NCBI RefSeq assembly: GCF_903944925.1
Contig: NZ_CAJATU010000042.1
Location: 310,001-374,000 of the forward strand
Reading direction: 5' to 3'
Source: an uncultured Rhodopila sp.
GTDB lineage: Bacteria; Pseudomonadota; Alphaproteobacteria; Acetobacterales; Acetobacteraceae
Length of the DNA stretch: 64,000 bases
Made by a program: the position numbers and the translations under genes
Part shown: positions 33,955 through 42,907 of the stretch, in pieces
Layout: each line of letters opens with the position of its first letter
Numbering within the stretch: position 1 is the stretch's first letter
Notes under the pieces: model-generated
What the model was told of the DNA's origin: nothing
What the model saw: only the letters and a program-made list of their open reading frames with translations
Database searches by the model: none

Positions 33955-35157
33955 TCATATAACGCCTGTCGCCCGCAGCTTCTCGAGGTCATCATCCGTC
34001 AGCCCCAGACGCCCCTGGTAGATTTCCGCGTTGTGCGAACCAAGCGCCTGTCCCAGCCAGTTCACCTGTCCCGGCGTATCGCCAAGCCGGGGAACCACAT
34101 TCGGCACCGCGATCTCCCCGGCGCGGGCGTCCTGCATGCGCAGGATATTGCCGCGCGCCGCGTAGTGCGGATCGTCGAAGATTTCGTCGATCGCATACAC
34201 CGGCCCGCACGGCACCTGGGCGTGTTCGCAGGCGTGCATGAGGTCCGCCCGGTCCATGGTGCCCGTCCAGGTGCCGACGGTATCGTCAACCAGGGCCCGA
34301 TCCCGCTCCCGCGCGGCCAGCGTGCCCCAGCGCGAGGCGTCCGCCAGCTCGGCGCGTCCCATCGCCTCGGCCAGACGGGCGAAAATCTTGTCGTTGGTGC
34401 AGGCGATCGCGATCCAGCGCCCGTCCCTGGTCGGATAGTGGCTGTGTGGGACGACATTGACCGTCCCCGGTCCCATGCGCTGGCGCACATACCCCTTGTA
34501 GGCAAACGCCGGAGCCAGTTCATCCAGTATCCGAAAGATCGGCTCGTACAGCCCGATATCCACCTCTTGCCCGCGCCCGGTCTTCTCCCGCGCCTGCAAC
34601 GCCAGCAACGTGCCGAGCGCGCCATACAGTCCCGCCATATAGTCCGGGATGGTGGCAGACCCCGGCGTCACCGGGGCGCGGTCGGGGTAGCCGGCCAGGA
34701 ACGACAGGCCGCCGAAGGCATTGCCGATGCGGCCAAAGCCGGGGCGGTCCTTGTACGGTCCGGTTTGCCCGTAGCCCGAAATCCGCACCATGATCAGCCG
34801 CGGATTGACCGCACTCAGCTCGTCGTAGCCGAGGCCCCAGCTCTCCAGCGTGCCCGGCTGGAAGTTCTCCACCAGCACGTCGGACTGCTCCGCCAGGCGC
34901 TTCAGCAGCGCAGCACCCTCCGGCTTGCGCAGGTCCAGGGTGATGCACCGCTTGTTGCGCGATTCCGACAGCCAGGGCAGCGAATCCCCGCACTCCGTCA
35001 TGGTGCCGAAGCGGCGCGTGGCGTCGCCGAGCACCGGCAACTCCACCTTGATGACATCGGCACCGAATTCGCCCAGTTGCGTCGCGCAAAACGGTCCGGC
35101 GAGGAAGGTGGAGACATCCAGGACCTTGCAGCCCTCCAGCGCCCGGGCATCCGCCAT
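33955..35157 (-). CDS. CaiB/BaiF-family CoA-transferase (type III)
   Basis: This 400-residue enzyme moves CoA between carboxylic acids. Class hallmarks are the N-terminal VLDVSTFLAGPFCATQLGEFGADVIKVE, the aspartate region in ATIPDYMAGLYGALGTLLAL, and RISGYGQTGPYKDRPGFG. The start at 35157 shares one base with the stop of the HpcH-like lyase (TGATG), so the genes are coupled. With the lyase and the flavin monooxygenase it looks like a catabolic operon handling a small dicarboxylic or hydroxy acid. Confidence 0.93.
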   Translation of the reverse strand: MADARALEGCKVLDVSTFLAGPFCATQLGEFGADVIKVELPVLGDATRRFGTMTECGDSLPWLSESRNKRCITLDLRKPEGAALLKRLAEQSDVLVENFQPGTLESWGLGYDELSAVNPRLIMVRISGYGQTGPYKDRPGFGRIGNAFGGLSFLAGYPDRAPVTPGSATIPDYMAGLYGALGTLLALQAREKTGRGQEVDIGLYEPIFRILDELAPAFAYKGYVRQRMGPGTVNVVPHSHYPTRDGRWIAIACTNDKIFARLAEAMGRAELADASRWGTLAARERDRALVDDTVGTWTGTMDRADLMHACEHAQVPCGPVYAIDEIFDDPHYAARGNILRMQDARAGEIAVPNVVPRLGDTPGQVNWLGQALGSHNAEIYQGRLGLTDDDLEKLRATGVI

Positions 35158-36014
35158 CAGCCGCCGCCCTGTTCCAGCACCCGGCGGGCGCGCTGCACGA
35201 TCGGATAGTCGATGAACTGGCCGTCCAACTGGATGGACGCCAACCCGTCCGCCTCCGCCTTCTCGAACGCCGCGACGATGCGCCGCGCCCGCGCGATGGC
35301 CGCTTCGTCCGGGGTGAACGCCGCATTGGCAGGGCCGATCTGGTCCGGGTGGATGCACATCTTGCCCTGGAACCCGAGCGCCGCCGCCTTCCGGGCCGAT
35401 GCCGCAAACCCCTCGGCATCGCGCAGATCGGCCCAGACCGTATCCACCGGCGGTTCCAGCCCCCCCGCCCGGGACGCCAGCACGCAGGCGGCGCGATGTG
35501 GCAGCAACTCGGTTTCGTCCCGCGTCCAGGTCATGCCCATGTCCAAGGTGAAGTCACCGGCACCGAAGGCGAGGCGCCGGACGCGCGTGCCGGCACCGCA
35601 GATGGCACCAAGATTGCTGACGCCCAAGGCGGTTTCGATGATCGGGACCAGGTCGATGGTGCCCGCGGGCAGCTCACGCGCGTGTTCGAGGTTGCCAATC
35701 AGCCAGTCCGCGGTGCGCAATTCGTGCGCATGCTCAACTTTCGGCAGCACGATGCCGTCCAGCCCGGCGCGGACGGCCACGACGATGTCGCCGTAGCTCC
35801 ATTCCGTGGACAGCGCATTGACCCGGACATACAGCTTGCCGGTGCGGGGTTTTTCCAGCGCCTCGATGATAAGCGGCCGGGCAGCGGCTTTTTCCGCGAC
35901 CGCGACCGCATCCTCCAGATCCAGGATCACGGCGTCCGCACCCAGGGTCAGGGCTTTTTCCACCCGCCGCGCATGGTTGGCGGGCGCGAACAGCAGGCTG
36001 CGCAGAGCGGTCAT
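35157..36014 (-). CDS. HpcH/HpaI-CitE family CoA-ester lyase
   Basis: This 285-residue TIM-barrel lyase resembles citrate lyase beta subunit, malyl-CoA/citramalyl-CoA lyase or thioesterase relatives. Key patterns are RSLLFAPANHARRVEKAL, GADAVILDLEDAVA (metal/substrate-binding), YVRVNALSTEWSYGD, LVPIIETALGV, and KMCIHPDQI at the C-terminal catalytic region. It overlaps the flavin monooxygenase by 4 bp and the CoA-transferase by 1 bp. The CoA-transferase next to it could supply the CoA ester. Confidence 0.92.
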   Translation of the reverse strand: MTALRSLLFAPANHARRVEKALTLGADAVILDLEDAVAVAEKAAARPLIIEALEKPRTGKLYVRVNALSTEWSYGDIVVAVRAGLDGIVLPKVEHAHELRTADWLIGNLEHARELPAGTIDLVPIIETALGVSNLGAICGAGTRVRRLAFGAGDFTLDMGMTWTRDETELLPHRAACVLASRAGGLEPPVDTVWADLRDAEGFAASARKAAALGFQGKMCIHPDQIGPANAAFTPDEAAIARARRIVAAFEKAEADGLASIQLDGQFIDYPIVQRARRVLEQGGG

Positions 36015-37366
36015 CGCGCCGCCCTCCGATCCGCGGCCCGTGGCATGGGCAGCCCGAGATTCTCCCGCAGCGTCGCGCCGCGATACTCGGTCTGAAACAG
36101 GCCGCGCCGTTGCAACTCCGGCACCAGCAGACGGACCACGTCCTCATACGCGCCGGGCATGTGCGTCGCGGCCAGCACGAACCCGTCGCAGGCCGGGGCT
36201 GCGAACCAGGCCTCCATCTGGTCCGCCACCGATTGCGGCGTGCCGCAGAACACCGTGTGCTCCGCGATGGTGCCGCGGCCGGAGACTTCGACGAAATCGC
36301 GCACCGTGGGGTTCTTCTTGCCGGAGTGCTTCACCACACGCTCCCGAAATCCATGCCAGGAGAAACCAGCCAGTTCTTCATCGGTAAACGGTTCATCATA
36401 GCCCTTCGCCCCGAAATCATAGTTCAACACTTCCGAAATCAGCACCAGTGCATCGACGGGCCGCATCGTCGCCTCGATCACCGCCCGCTTCGCCTGTGCC
36501 GCGTCCTCGGATTCCGCGACAATAACGTAGACCGCCGGCGCCACCTGCACCTGCGCGGGATCGCGCCCGGCCGCGGCGACCGCCCGCTTGAACGCGGCAT
36601 AATGCTGCTTGCCCGCCTCCAGGTCATGAGTGATCACGAACACCAGTTCCGCCCATTGCGCGGCAAAGGCCTGGCCACGGCCGGACTGCCCCGCCTGGAT
36701 CAGCACCGGGTGCCCCTGCGGCGAGCGGGGCACGCTGAACGGCCCGCGCGACCGGAAGTACCGCCCCGCATGATCCAGCCGGTGCACCTTCGCCGGATCG
36801 GCGAAGCGGTTGCCCGCCTTGTCGAGGATCAGCGCATCGTCCTCCCAGGTGTTCCAGTGGCCCAGCACGACCTGCATGAACTCGTCCGCGCGGTCGTAGC
36901 GCGCGTCGTGTTCCATATGCTCGGCCTGGCCGAAATTCAGCGCTTCGGCGCTGTTCAGCGAGGTGACGACGTTCCAGGCGGCGCGCCCCTTCAGCATCAG
37001 GTCCAGCGTCGCGAACACCCGGGCGACGTGGTACGGCTCGTAATAGGTGGTCGAATAGGTCGTCCCCAGGCCGAGCTTCTGCGTCGCCATGCCCATCGCC
37101 ATCAGGATCGTGGACGGGTCCATCTTCACCGCGCGCACGCCTGATGCGACGGCATCGGCATGGTGGCCGGTATACAGGTCCGGCAGCGCCAGGCGGTCGT
37201 CGAAGAAGGCAAGCTGGATCTTGCCGTCCTCCAGGGTGCGGGCGATGCGCTGGTAATATTCGGGCGTGGTGAAATCCAGCATGGTCGACGGATGCCGCCA
37301 CGATCCCGGCAGGTTGGAGCAGTTCTGCGCCTGCAGGAACGCGACCAGGGTCATCATGCGGCTCAT
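36011..37366 (-). CDS. NtaA/SnaA/DszA-family flavin-dependent monooxygenase (second copy)
   Basis: This 451-residue FMNH2-dependent monooxygenase shows the family order: GSWRHPSTMLDFTTPEYYQ, LAFFDDRLALPDLY, LGLGTTYSTTYYEPYHVAR, LDLMLKGRAAWNVVTSLN and EALNFGQ. The C-terminal LVPELQRRGLF is shared with the 21.5-kb copy, so the two are paralogues, although the middle regions differ. It opens an operon with the lyase and CoA-transferase, so it probably performs the first oxidative step of a degradation route. No flavin reductase is adjacent. Confidence 0.9.
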   Translation of the reverse strand: MSRMMTLVAFLQAQNCSNLPGSWRHPSTMLDFTTPEYYQRIARTLEDGKIQLAFFDDRLALPDLYTGHHADAVASGVRAVKMDPSTILMAMGMATQKLGLGTTYSTTYYEPYHVARVFATLDLMLKGRAAWNVVTSLNSAEALNFGQAEHMEHDARYDRADEFMQVVLGHWNTWEDDALILDKAGNRFADPAKVHRLDHAGRYFRSRGPFSVPRSPQGHPVLIQAGQSGRGQAFAAQWAELVFVITHDLEAGKQHYAAFKRAVAAAGRDPAQVQVAPAVYVIVAESEDAAQAKRAVIEATMRPVDALVLISEVLNYDFGAKGYDEPFTDEELAGFSWHGFRERVVKHSGKKNPTVRDFVEVSGRGTIAEHTVFCGTPQSVADQMEAWFAAPACDGFVLAATHMPGAYEDVVRLLVPELQRRGLFQTEYRGATLRENLGLPMPRAADRRAAR

Positions 37367-37517
37367 CGTCCCGCCCCGCTTGCGGCTGGTTCGATCATCG
37401 TTGCGTCCTCCCGGACTAGACGTTCACCCATCCCGGCGGCTCCGGCAAGCGCACCGGCACGCCACTTTTCAGCCCCGATCCCCTTGCTATTGCTTCGCAT
37501 GACACCAAACCGCTGGT

Positions 37518-38420
37518 ATGACCGCCGCCATGACGAGTTGCATTGCCTCCATGACTGGATTCGCCCGCACCGAGGGCACGATCGACGGCATCGCCTGGGC
37601 GTGGGAGCTGCGCAGCGTCAACGGCCGCACCCTGGAACTGCGGTTTCGGTTGCCGAACGGCTGGGACAACCGCGAGGCGGCCTGGCGGGAGCTTGCCGGC
37701 AAGTCGCTGAAGCGCGGCAACGTGACCGCCAACCTGACGATCAAGCGCCCCTCCGAGACCCGGCTCGAACTCGACCCGCTGGCGCTGGAGCATGTGCTGA
37801 AGATCGCAACCGATCTGCACCGGCGGCTTCCCGGCAGTCCGCCGCCCTCGGCTGACGCGCTGCTGTCGCTGCCCGGCGTGCTGCGTCAGGCGCAGACGGA
37901 TCCGCAGGAGGAGCGGGACGCCGTGGCGGTCGATGCGCAGGCTGGATTTATCGGCGCGCTGGCCGGCCTCGTCGATGCCCGCCAGGCGGAGGGCACGCGG
38001 CTCGCCGCCGTGCTGACACAGCACTTGCAGGACATCGAGACGCTGTGCGCCGATGCGGCCATCCAGGCGGCGGGCCAGCCCGCGGCGCAGCGGGCCCGGC
38101 TGCTGGAGAACCTCCAGGCGCTGCTGCGTGAGGCGCCCGCGCTGTCGGAGGAGCGGATCAGCCAGGAAGTCGCCCTGCTCGCCAGCCGATCCGACGTGCG
38201 CGAGGAACTGGATCGCCTGAACAGCCACATCGCGGCGGCGCATGACCTGCTGCGCGAGGGCGCCAATATCGGCCGCAAGCTCGACTTCCTGATCCAGGAA
38301 TTCAACCGCGAGGCCAATACGCTGTGCAGCAAGTCCGCTACGGCGGCATTGACCGCCACGGGACTGAAGCTCAAGGCAACGATCGAGCAACTCCGCGAGC
38401 AGGTGCAGAACATCGAATGA
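37518..38420 (+). CDS. yicC: YicC family endoribonuclease
   Basis: This 300-residue protein has the YicC N-terminal domain (SCIASMTGFARTEG, then LRSVNGRTLELRFRLP) and the C-terminal DUF1732 domain (EELDRLNSHIAAAHDLL, then GRKLDFLIQEFNREANTLCSKS). E. coli YicC is an RNA-degrading endoribonuclease. It overlaps gmk by 4 bp, the usual neighbour in alphaproteobacteria. The ATG at 37530 is an alternative start. Confidence 0.95.
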   Translation: MTAAMTSCIASMTGFARTEGTIDGIAWAWELRSVNGRTLELRFRLPNGWDNREAAWRELAGKSLKRGNVTANLTIKRPSETRLELDPLALEHVLKIATDLHRRLPGSPPPSADALLSLPGVLRQAQTDPQEERDAVAVDAQAGFIGALAGLVDARQAEGTRLAAVLTQHLQDIETLCADAAIQAAGQPAAQRARLLENLQALLREAPALSEERISQEVALLASRSDVREELDRLNSHIAAAHDLLREGANIGRKLDFLIQEFNREANTLCSKSATAALTATGLKLKATIEQLREQVQNIE

Positions 38421-39046
38421 TCCAGATCGTCCGCCGTGGGGTCTGCCTGATACTCTCGGCGCCATCGGGGGCCGGGAAGACCGCGATTGCCGACGCGCTG
38501 CTGGCGACCGAGCCGGAGCTGGAACGCTCGATTAGCGTGACGACCCGGGCGCGCCGGCCGAACGAGGTGGATGGCGTGCACTACCATTTCCTGACCGAGG
38601 CGCGGTTCCAGGAGGCGCTGCGTGAAGACGCGCTGCTGGAATGGGCGCGGGTGCTGCAGGGCACGCACGCCTATGGCACGCCGCGGGCACCGGTGGAGAA
38701 GGCGCTGGCCGAAGGCCGCGACGTGGTGTTCGACATCGACTGGCAGGGGCACCGCCAGTTGCGCGAGAAGCTGCCGGCGGATGTGGTCAGCGTGTTCGTG
38801 CTGCCGCCGGACCTGAAGGCCCTGCGGTCTCGGCTGGTTGGCCGGGCCGGGGACCATGGCGAGGAGATCGAGCGCCGGATGCGGGTGGCGCAGGACGAAA
38901 TCTGCCATTGGGTGGAGTTCGACCACGTCGTCGTGAACGAGGACCTGGCGGTCGCGACCGAGACGGTGCGCGCGGTGCTGCATGCCGCGCGGGTCAGCAC
39001 CGGGCGGCTGACGGGCCTGCCGGGGTTTGTTGCCGGGTTGATCTGA
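38417..39046 (+). CDS. gmk: guanylate kinase
   Basis: This 209-residue enzyme phosphorylates GMP to GDP. The P-loop is SAPSGAGKT (residues 14-22). The GMP-binding region has SISVTTRARRPNEVDGVHYHF, and DVVFDIDWQGHRQLREK carries the Asp that coordinates the nucleotide/metal. C-terminal helices end in a hydrophobic tail. Start 38417 overlaps yicC, so the pair is translationally coupled; the upstream in-frame region lies over yicC and is rejected. Confidence 0.97.
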   Translation: MIQIVRRGVCLILSAPSGAGKTAIADALLATEPELERSISVTTRARRPNEVDGVHYHFLTEARFQEALREDALLEWARVLQGTHAYGTPRAPVEKALAEGRDVVFDIDWQGHRQLREKLPADVVSVFVLPPDLKALRSRLVGRAGDHGEEIERRMRVAQDEICHWVEFDHVVVNEDLAVATETVRAVLHAARVSTGRLTGLPGFVAGLI

Positions 39047-39080
39047 GGAGATGGACGACGGGCACATTCGCCCGTCCGTC

Positions 39081-39102
39081 ATGGCGGGCGCAGGCCCGCC
39101 AT
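39081..39102. repeat. REP-like palindrome (copy 2)
   Basis: Perfect 9-bp arms ATGGCGGGC (39081-39089) and GCCCGCCAT (39094-39102) enclose 4 nt. It follows gmk and is flanked by GTC on the left and CCACGCCTTGC on the right. It is nearly identical in inverse orientation to copy 3 (39.7 kb) and close to copy 4 (43.3 kb). Confidence 0.75.
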
Positions 39103-39194
39103 CCACGCCTTGCCTTGCACTGGCAAAAGGCAAGGATACTGACCTAGGTCGGCGTGAGGATGCGGCGCGGCCATAAGGTCTCTGTCACAGCGCG

Positions 39195-39677
39195 ATGGCA
39201 CAACGTATGGAGCCCATGGCACACATCAAAGTCCAGACCGAGGATTTCGACATCGGCGCCGAGATCGCCGCGCTGACCGCCGGACGAACCGATATCGGCG
39301 GCATCGGGTGCTTTGTCGGCACGGTTCGCGCCGATGCGAAGGGTTCGGACTCAGCGGTCACCGGCATGACGCTGGAGCAATATCCCGGCATGACCGAACG
39401 GGCCATCGGCAGGATCGCCGACGAGGCGGCGGAACGCTGGCCGCTGTTGGGCTGCACGATCATTCACCGCATCGGGTCGCTGCGTCCGGGCGACAACATC
39501 GTGCTGGTGATCGCGGCATCCTCTCACCGGCAGTCGGCGCTGGATGCCACGGCGTTCCTGATCGACTGGCTGAAAACCAAGGCGCCGTTCTGGAAGCGGG
39601 AAGACTTCGCGGATGGCAATGGCGCCTGGGTCGATGCGCGCGAGGCGGACGACGCTGCCGCATCCCGCTGGAGTTGA
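39195..39677 (+). CDS. moaE: molybdopterin synthase catalytic subunit MoaE
   Basis: This 160-residue protein is the large subunit of molybdopterin synthase, which uses MoaD thiocarboxylate to build the dithiolene. Family elements are GCFVGTVRADAKGS, MTLEQYPGMTE, the HRIGSLRPGDNIVLV block, and the catalytic-lysine region LKTKAPFWKRE. moaD and other cofactor genes are not adjacent. In-frame ATGs at 39207 and 39216 are alternative starts. It lies between two REP-like palindromes. Confidence 0.95.
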   Translation: MAQRMEPMAHIKVQTEDFDIGAEIAALTAGRTDIGGIGCFVGTVRADAKGSDSAVTGMTLEQYPGMTERAIGRIADEAAERWPLLGCTIIHRIGSLRPGDNIVLVIAASSHRQSALDATAFLIDWLKTKAPFWKREDFADGNGAWVDAREADDAAASRWS

Positions 39678-39704
39678 CCGCTCGGCAGCGACGGCAAGGC
39701 ATGG

Positions 39705-39726
39705 ATGGCGGGCCTTCGCCCGCCAT
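39705..39726. repeat. REP-like palindrome (copy 3)
   Basis: Arms ATGGCGGGC (39705-39713) and GCCCGCCAT (39718-39726) enclose CTTC. The left flank GGCAAGGCATGG and the right flank GACGG match the inverse complement of copy 2, so the repeated unit is about 35-40 bp rather than the hairpin alone. Confidence 0.75.
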
Positions 39727-39740
39727 GACGGTATCACGGC

Positions 39741-39976
39741 AACTTTGGCTCGAAAGGCGTGATCTGCCTCGCCAACCGCTGGTGCCCCAATCCGGGTTCG
39801 GCGCTGGAAAGCCACCGCACGCCGGAGCCGGCGTGGCACTACGGTATGGCTTTACGACCGCGAAACTGTACGGCGCCTCGGCTGCGACCAATCCATTCCA
39901 CGATGCCTTCCGCATCCTCTCCGGCGAAAACACCGCCGATCGGCTGCCGCAGAATAAGCATCCGGTATTGGGGTAA
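39741..39976 (+). pseudogene. possible decayed gene fragment between moaE and the serine hydrolase
   Basis: Two plus-strand frames carry protein-like but split sequence. The first reads GVICLANRWCPNPGS (about 39751-39795). The second, shifted by one frame, reads YGFTTAKLYGASAATNPFHD and DAFRILSGENTADRLPQNKH up to a stop at 39976. No family was recognised. A frameshifted leftover is one reading; noncoding sequence is another. Confidence 0.25.
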
Positions 39977-41140
39977 TTACGTGGAAATGCCATAGACCGC
40001 TGCTTCAAAGCCGACCAGCGTTTCGATGACCGATGGATCGTTGGCCGGCAGAAGCTGCATCATCAGCACGGCGGTGAGCCGCGAGGCGGGATCGATCCAG
40101 AAGAACGTGTTGTGTATGCCGGCCCAGCACAGGCTGCCGGCAGCGCGGCCGCCCGGCCAGCGATCGGCGTTGATCAGGAAGCTCAGGCCCCATTTCTTGG
40201 CGATGCCGGGGAACATTTCGGTCTCCAGCACCAACTGCGGATTGTCGCTGCGCACCTTCGGCACCTCGAGCGCGCCGATATGGTTCTGCGACATCAGCTT
40301 CACCGTCTCCGGCCGCAGCACCTGCCGTCCATCGAGCGTGCCGCCGCCGAGCAGCATGCGGCAAAACGCCAGGTAGTCGCCGGCGGTCGAATACAGCCCG
40401 CCGCCACCCATCAGGAACTCGGCATCCTGCGGGAACTCGAACGGGATCGGCACGGGATTGCCGTCCGGGCCGCGAGCATGGGTGCCGACCATCCGAGCCT
40501 GCATCGCTTCCCCGGGGCGGAAGCTGGTAGAGGTCATGCCGAGCGGGCCAAAGATATGCTGCCGGCAATAGTCCTCGAGATCCAAACCGCTGACGGTCTC
40601 GACGATCCGGCCGGCCAGGTCGATGCCGATGCCGTATTCCCAGTTTGTGCCCGGATCGAACGTCAACGGGACCGTCAGGGACTCATGACGGCAGGTCACG
40701 ATGCTCGGCAGCCCCATCGTCTCCACGTAGCGGCCCAGTTCGGCATTGAAGATGTCGTAGCCGTAGCCGGAGGTGTGGGTCAGCAGGTGGCGGACCGTCA
40801 CCGGCCCGGACGGCGCCCGCAAGCGGGGCTTGCCGCCCGCGTCGAAGCCTTCCAGCACCTGCACGTCCCGGGTGAACGGTAGCAGCTCGCCGATGGGCTG
40901 GTCGAGGCCGATGCGGCCGGCTTCGATAAGCTGCATGGCCGCGGTGGCGGTAATGGCCTTGGTCATCGACGCGATGCGGAACACGGTGTCGAGCGTCATC
41001 GCCTCCGGGCGATCGACGGCGCGGCGGCCGAATGCGCCCTGGTAGACGATGCCGGACTCGTCCGCGACCATCGCCACGACGCCCGGCAGCTTGCCGCTTT
41101 CAATCGGTTCGGCCAGCACGCGGTCGATGGCTGAATTCAT
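39977..41140 (-). CDS. class C beta-lactamase-fold serine hydrolase (esterase EstB-like)
   Basis: This 387-residue serine hydrolase carries the SxxK motif as S58-M-T-K61 in FRIASMTKAITA. A Tyr-containing second motif is near TSGYGYD, and a HNTFFWIDP/GIHNT-type third element appears near the C-terminus. It has no clear signal peptide and begins directly with MNSAIDRVLAEPIESGKLPG, which favours a cytosolic esterase or peptidase over a periplasmic beta-lactamase. It is monocistronic on the minus strand. Confidence 0.88.
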   Translation of the reverse strand: MNSAIDRVLAEPIESGKLPGVVAMVADESGIVYQGAFGRRAVDRPEAMTLDTVFRIASMTKAITATAAMQLIEAGRIGLDQPIGELLPFTRDVQVLEGFDAGGKPRLRAPSGPVTVRHLLTHTSGYGYDIFNAELGRYVETMGLPSIVTCRHESLTVPLTFDPGTNWEYGIGIDLAGRIVETVSGLDLEDYCRQHIFGPLGMTSTSFRPGEAMQARMVGTHARGPDGNPVPIPFEFPQDAEFLMGGGGLYSTAGDYLAFCRMLLGGGTLDGRQVLRPETVKLMSQNHIGALEVPKVRSDNPQLVLETEMFPGIAKKWGLSFLINADRWPGGRAAGSLCWAGIHNTFFWIDPASRLTAVLMMQLLPANDPSVIETLVGFEAAVYGIST

Positions 41141-41305
41141 GGTCTTGTGTCTCCTCCGGACGATGCGGGCAACGCTAGTGCAGGGTCAGCGGGATGCGCA
41201 CCGCACATTATCGCGGGTGCCGGAAGCGGCCGTTTGCAATCATGCCGGCTTGACGCGACAATGACGACGCTGCGCTCTGACCCTCGAACCCGGGACAAAC
41301 AGCCC

Positions 41306-41545
41306 ATGGACGCCAACACGCAGATCCTGTGCAGTTTCGCGCTGACTTTCGGTGTGCCGATCGCGTACGCCGGATGGGAGCTGTGGCATCTGGGACCGAC
41401 GAGGCCGCGTCAGCCCCCGGGTGAAGACAATCCCCCCGATCCCGCGCCGCTTCCGGATCCCGGCGTTGTGCCGCAGGCGCAGAAGCCGCTGCCCGACTGC
41501 CTGATTCCGAAGCCGGTTCCGGCGCGGGAGCCCGAACTGGTCTGA
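41306..41545 (+). CDS. small membrane-anchored proline-rich protein
   Basis: This 79-residue protein has one N-terminal hydrophobic segment (ILCSFALTFGVPIAYAGWELW) and a proline-rich tail of about 55 residues (PRQPPGEDNPPDPAPLPDP and on). Its stop shares one base with the next gene start (TGATG), which supports co-translation with the CbbY-like phosphatase. The upstream in-frame extension to 41147 lacks support. No function was recognised. Confidence 0.5.
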   Translation: MDANTQILCSFALTFGVPIAYAGWELWHLGPTRPRQPPGEDNPPDPAPLPDPGVVPQAQKPLPDCLIPKPVPAREPELV

Positions 41546-42285
41546 TGCCTGCGCTATCCGCCCTGATCTTCGACGTCGACGGCACGCTGGCCGAGACGGA
41601 GGAGATCCACCGCGTGGCTTTCAACGAGGCTTTCGACGCGGCCTCGTTGGATTGGCATTGGGACCAGGCGCTGTATGGCGAGTTGCTGGCGGTGAGCGGC
41701 GGCAAGGAGCGGATTACGCACTACCAGCGCAGTGCCGGGATCGCACGTCCCCTGGACCCGGCCGGGGTAGCGGCGCTGCATGCTGACAAGACGGCGCGCT
41801 ATACCGCACGCATCCGCGCCGGCGGGCTGCCGATGCGGCCGGGCATCCGGCGCATCCTGGCCGAGGCCAAGGAAGCGGGGCTGCTGCTGGCGATCGCCAC
41901 CACCACGAGCCATCCGAACGTCCAGGCCCTGCTGGCAGCGGCAGCTCCACTGCCGGCGTTCGACCTGATCGCCGCTGGAGACGACGTTCCGGCCAAGAAG
42001 CCGGCCGAGGATATCTATCTGCTGGCTTTGCAGCGTCTCGGCCTGCCTGCCTCCGCCTGCCTGGCGTTCGAGGACACGACCAACGGTCTGGTCAGCGCGG
42101 TCGGAGCCGGATTGCGCTGCGTGGTCACGGTCAGCGCCTATGGCGGCCCGGGACCGTTCCCCGGTGCGGTCTCCGTGCTGAGCCATCTCGGCGACCCGGA
42201 TATGCCGGCGGAGGTGCTGTCCGGTCCGGGGCTGCAAGCGGGTGTCGCGGACCTGGCCTGGCTGCGGTCGCTTCGCGAGGGATAA
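41545..42285 (+). CDS. HAD-superfamily phosphatase, CbbY-like
   Basis: This 246-residue phosphatase has the HAD nucleophile motif FDVDGTLAETEE (first Asp nucleophile, second Asp acid/base) and an alpha-helical cap containing SGGKERITHY. Motif II appears at IATTTS, the lysine at KKPAEDIYLLAL, and the acidic motif at FEDTTNGLVSA. CbbY in Rubisco-containing bacteria dephosphorylates xylulose-1,5-bisphosphate; outside such loci this group acts on other sugar phosphates. No Calvin-cycle genes are nearby. Confidence 0.9.
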   Translation: MPALSALIFDVDGTLAETEEIHRVAFNEAFDAASLDWHWDQALYGELLAVSGGKERITHYQRSAGIARPLDPAGVAALHADKTARYTARIRAGGLPMRPGIRRILAEAKEAGLLLAIATTTSHPNVQALLAAAAPLPAFDLIAAGDDVPAKKPAEDIYLLALQRLGLPASACLAFEDTTNGLVSAVGAGLRCVVTVSAYGGPGPFPGAVSVLSHLGDPDMPAEVLSGPGLQAGVADLAWLRSLREG

Positions 42286-42366
42286 CCGAAAATCCCCATT
42301 TGACGCAGGTCAACGCAATTCGCCCGTCGCTTACCGCATGTTTGCGCGGAGGAGCGAACGGGAACC

Positions 42367-42867
42367 ATGCGGACGATTTCCATAGACCGAGTTGTCGACC
42401 ATGCCTGGGCGGACATGTTCGCCCTGGTTCTCGATCTCGAACGCTATCCGCAGTTTGTCCCGGGGTGCACCAACGACCGGATTCTCTCCCGCCGTGAGAT
42501 CACGCCCGGCTACACCGAAATCATGTCGCGGATGACGGTGGGCTTGCCGCCGCTGCAGTTCGGCTACAACAACCGGACGCTGGGCGACCGCGACGCGCGG
42601 CGGATCACCGTCGAGTCGATGGACGGCCCGCTCCGCACGCTGCATGTGACATGGCAGTTCGACCCCGTCGCACCCGGGCGCACCCGGATCGGCTTCAAAG
42701 CCGATTTCGAGTTCCGCAATCCGATCGTTGCCCACCTTGCCAGCGGGGCGTTCGAGGCACTGTTCGGCAAGATCGTGGACGCGTTTGAGCGGCGGGCCCA
42801 TGTGCGCCTGCACGCTCCGCTCGAACGCCGCGGGCCGGCCGCGGCGGCACGGGTTTCGGCGCCGTGA
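42367..42867 (+). CDS. COQ10/RatA-type START-domain protein
   Basis: This 166-residue protein has the polyketide-cyclase/START fold of the COQ10/RatA family (VDHAWADMFALVLDLERYPQFVPGC, SRMTVGLPPLQFGYNNRTL, GFKADFEFRNPIVAHLAS). Family members help ubiquinone use in respiration; the E. coli member RatA was also reported to affect ribosome association. The ending PAAAARVSAP is basic and alanine-rich. It follows the phosphatase by 81 bp on the same strand. Confidence 0.9.
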   Translation: MRTISIDRVVDHAWADMFALVLDLERYPQFVPGCTNDRILSRREITPGYTEIMSRMTVGLPPLQFGYNNRTLGDRDARRITVESMDGPLRTLHVTWQFDPVAPGRTRIGFKADFEFRNPIVAHLASGAFEALFGKIVDAFERRAHVRLHAPLERRGPAAAARVSAP

Positions 42868-42907
42868 TTGCAGGGTGGAGGCGTCTGATCGATGTGGTCC
42901 GGGCGTA

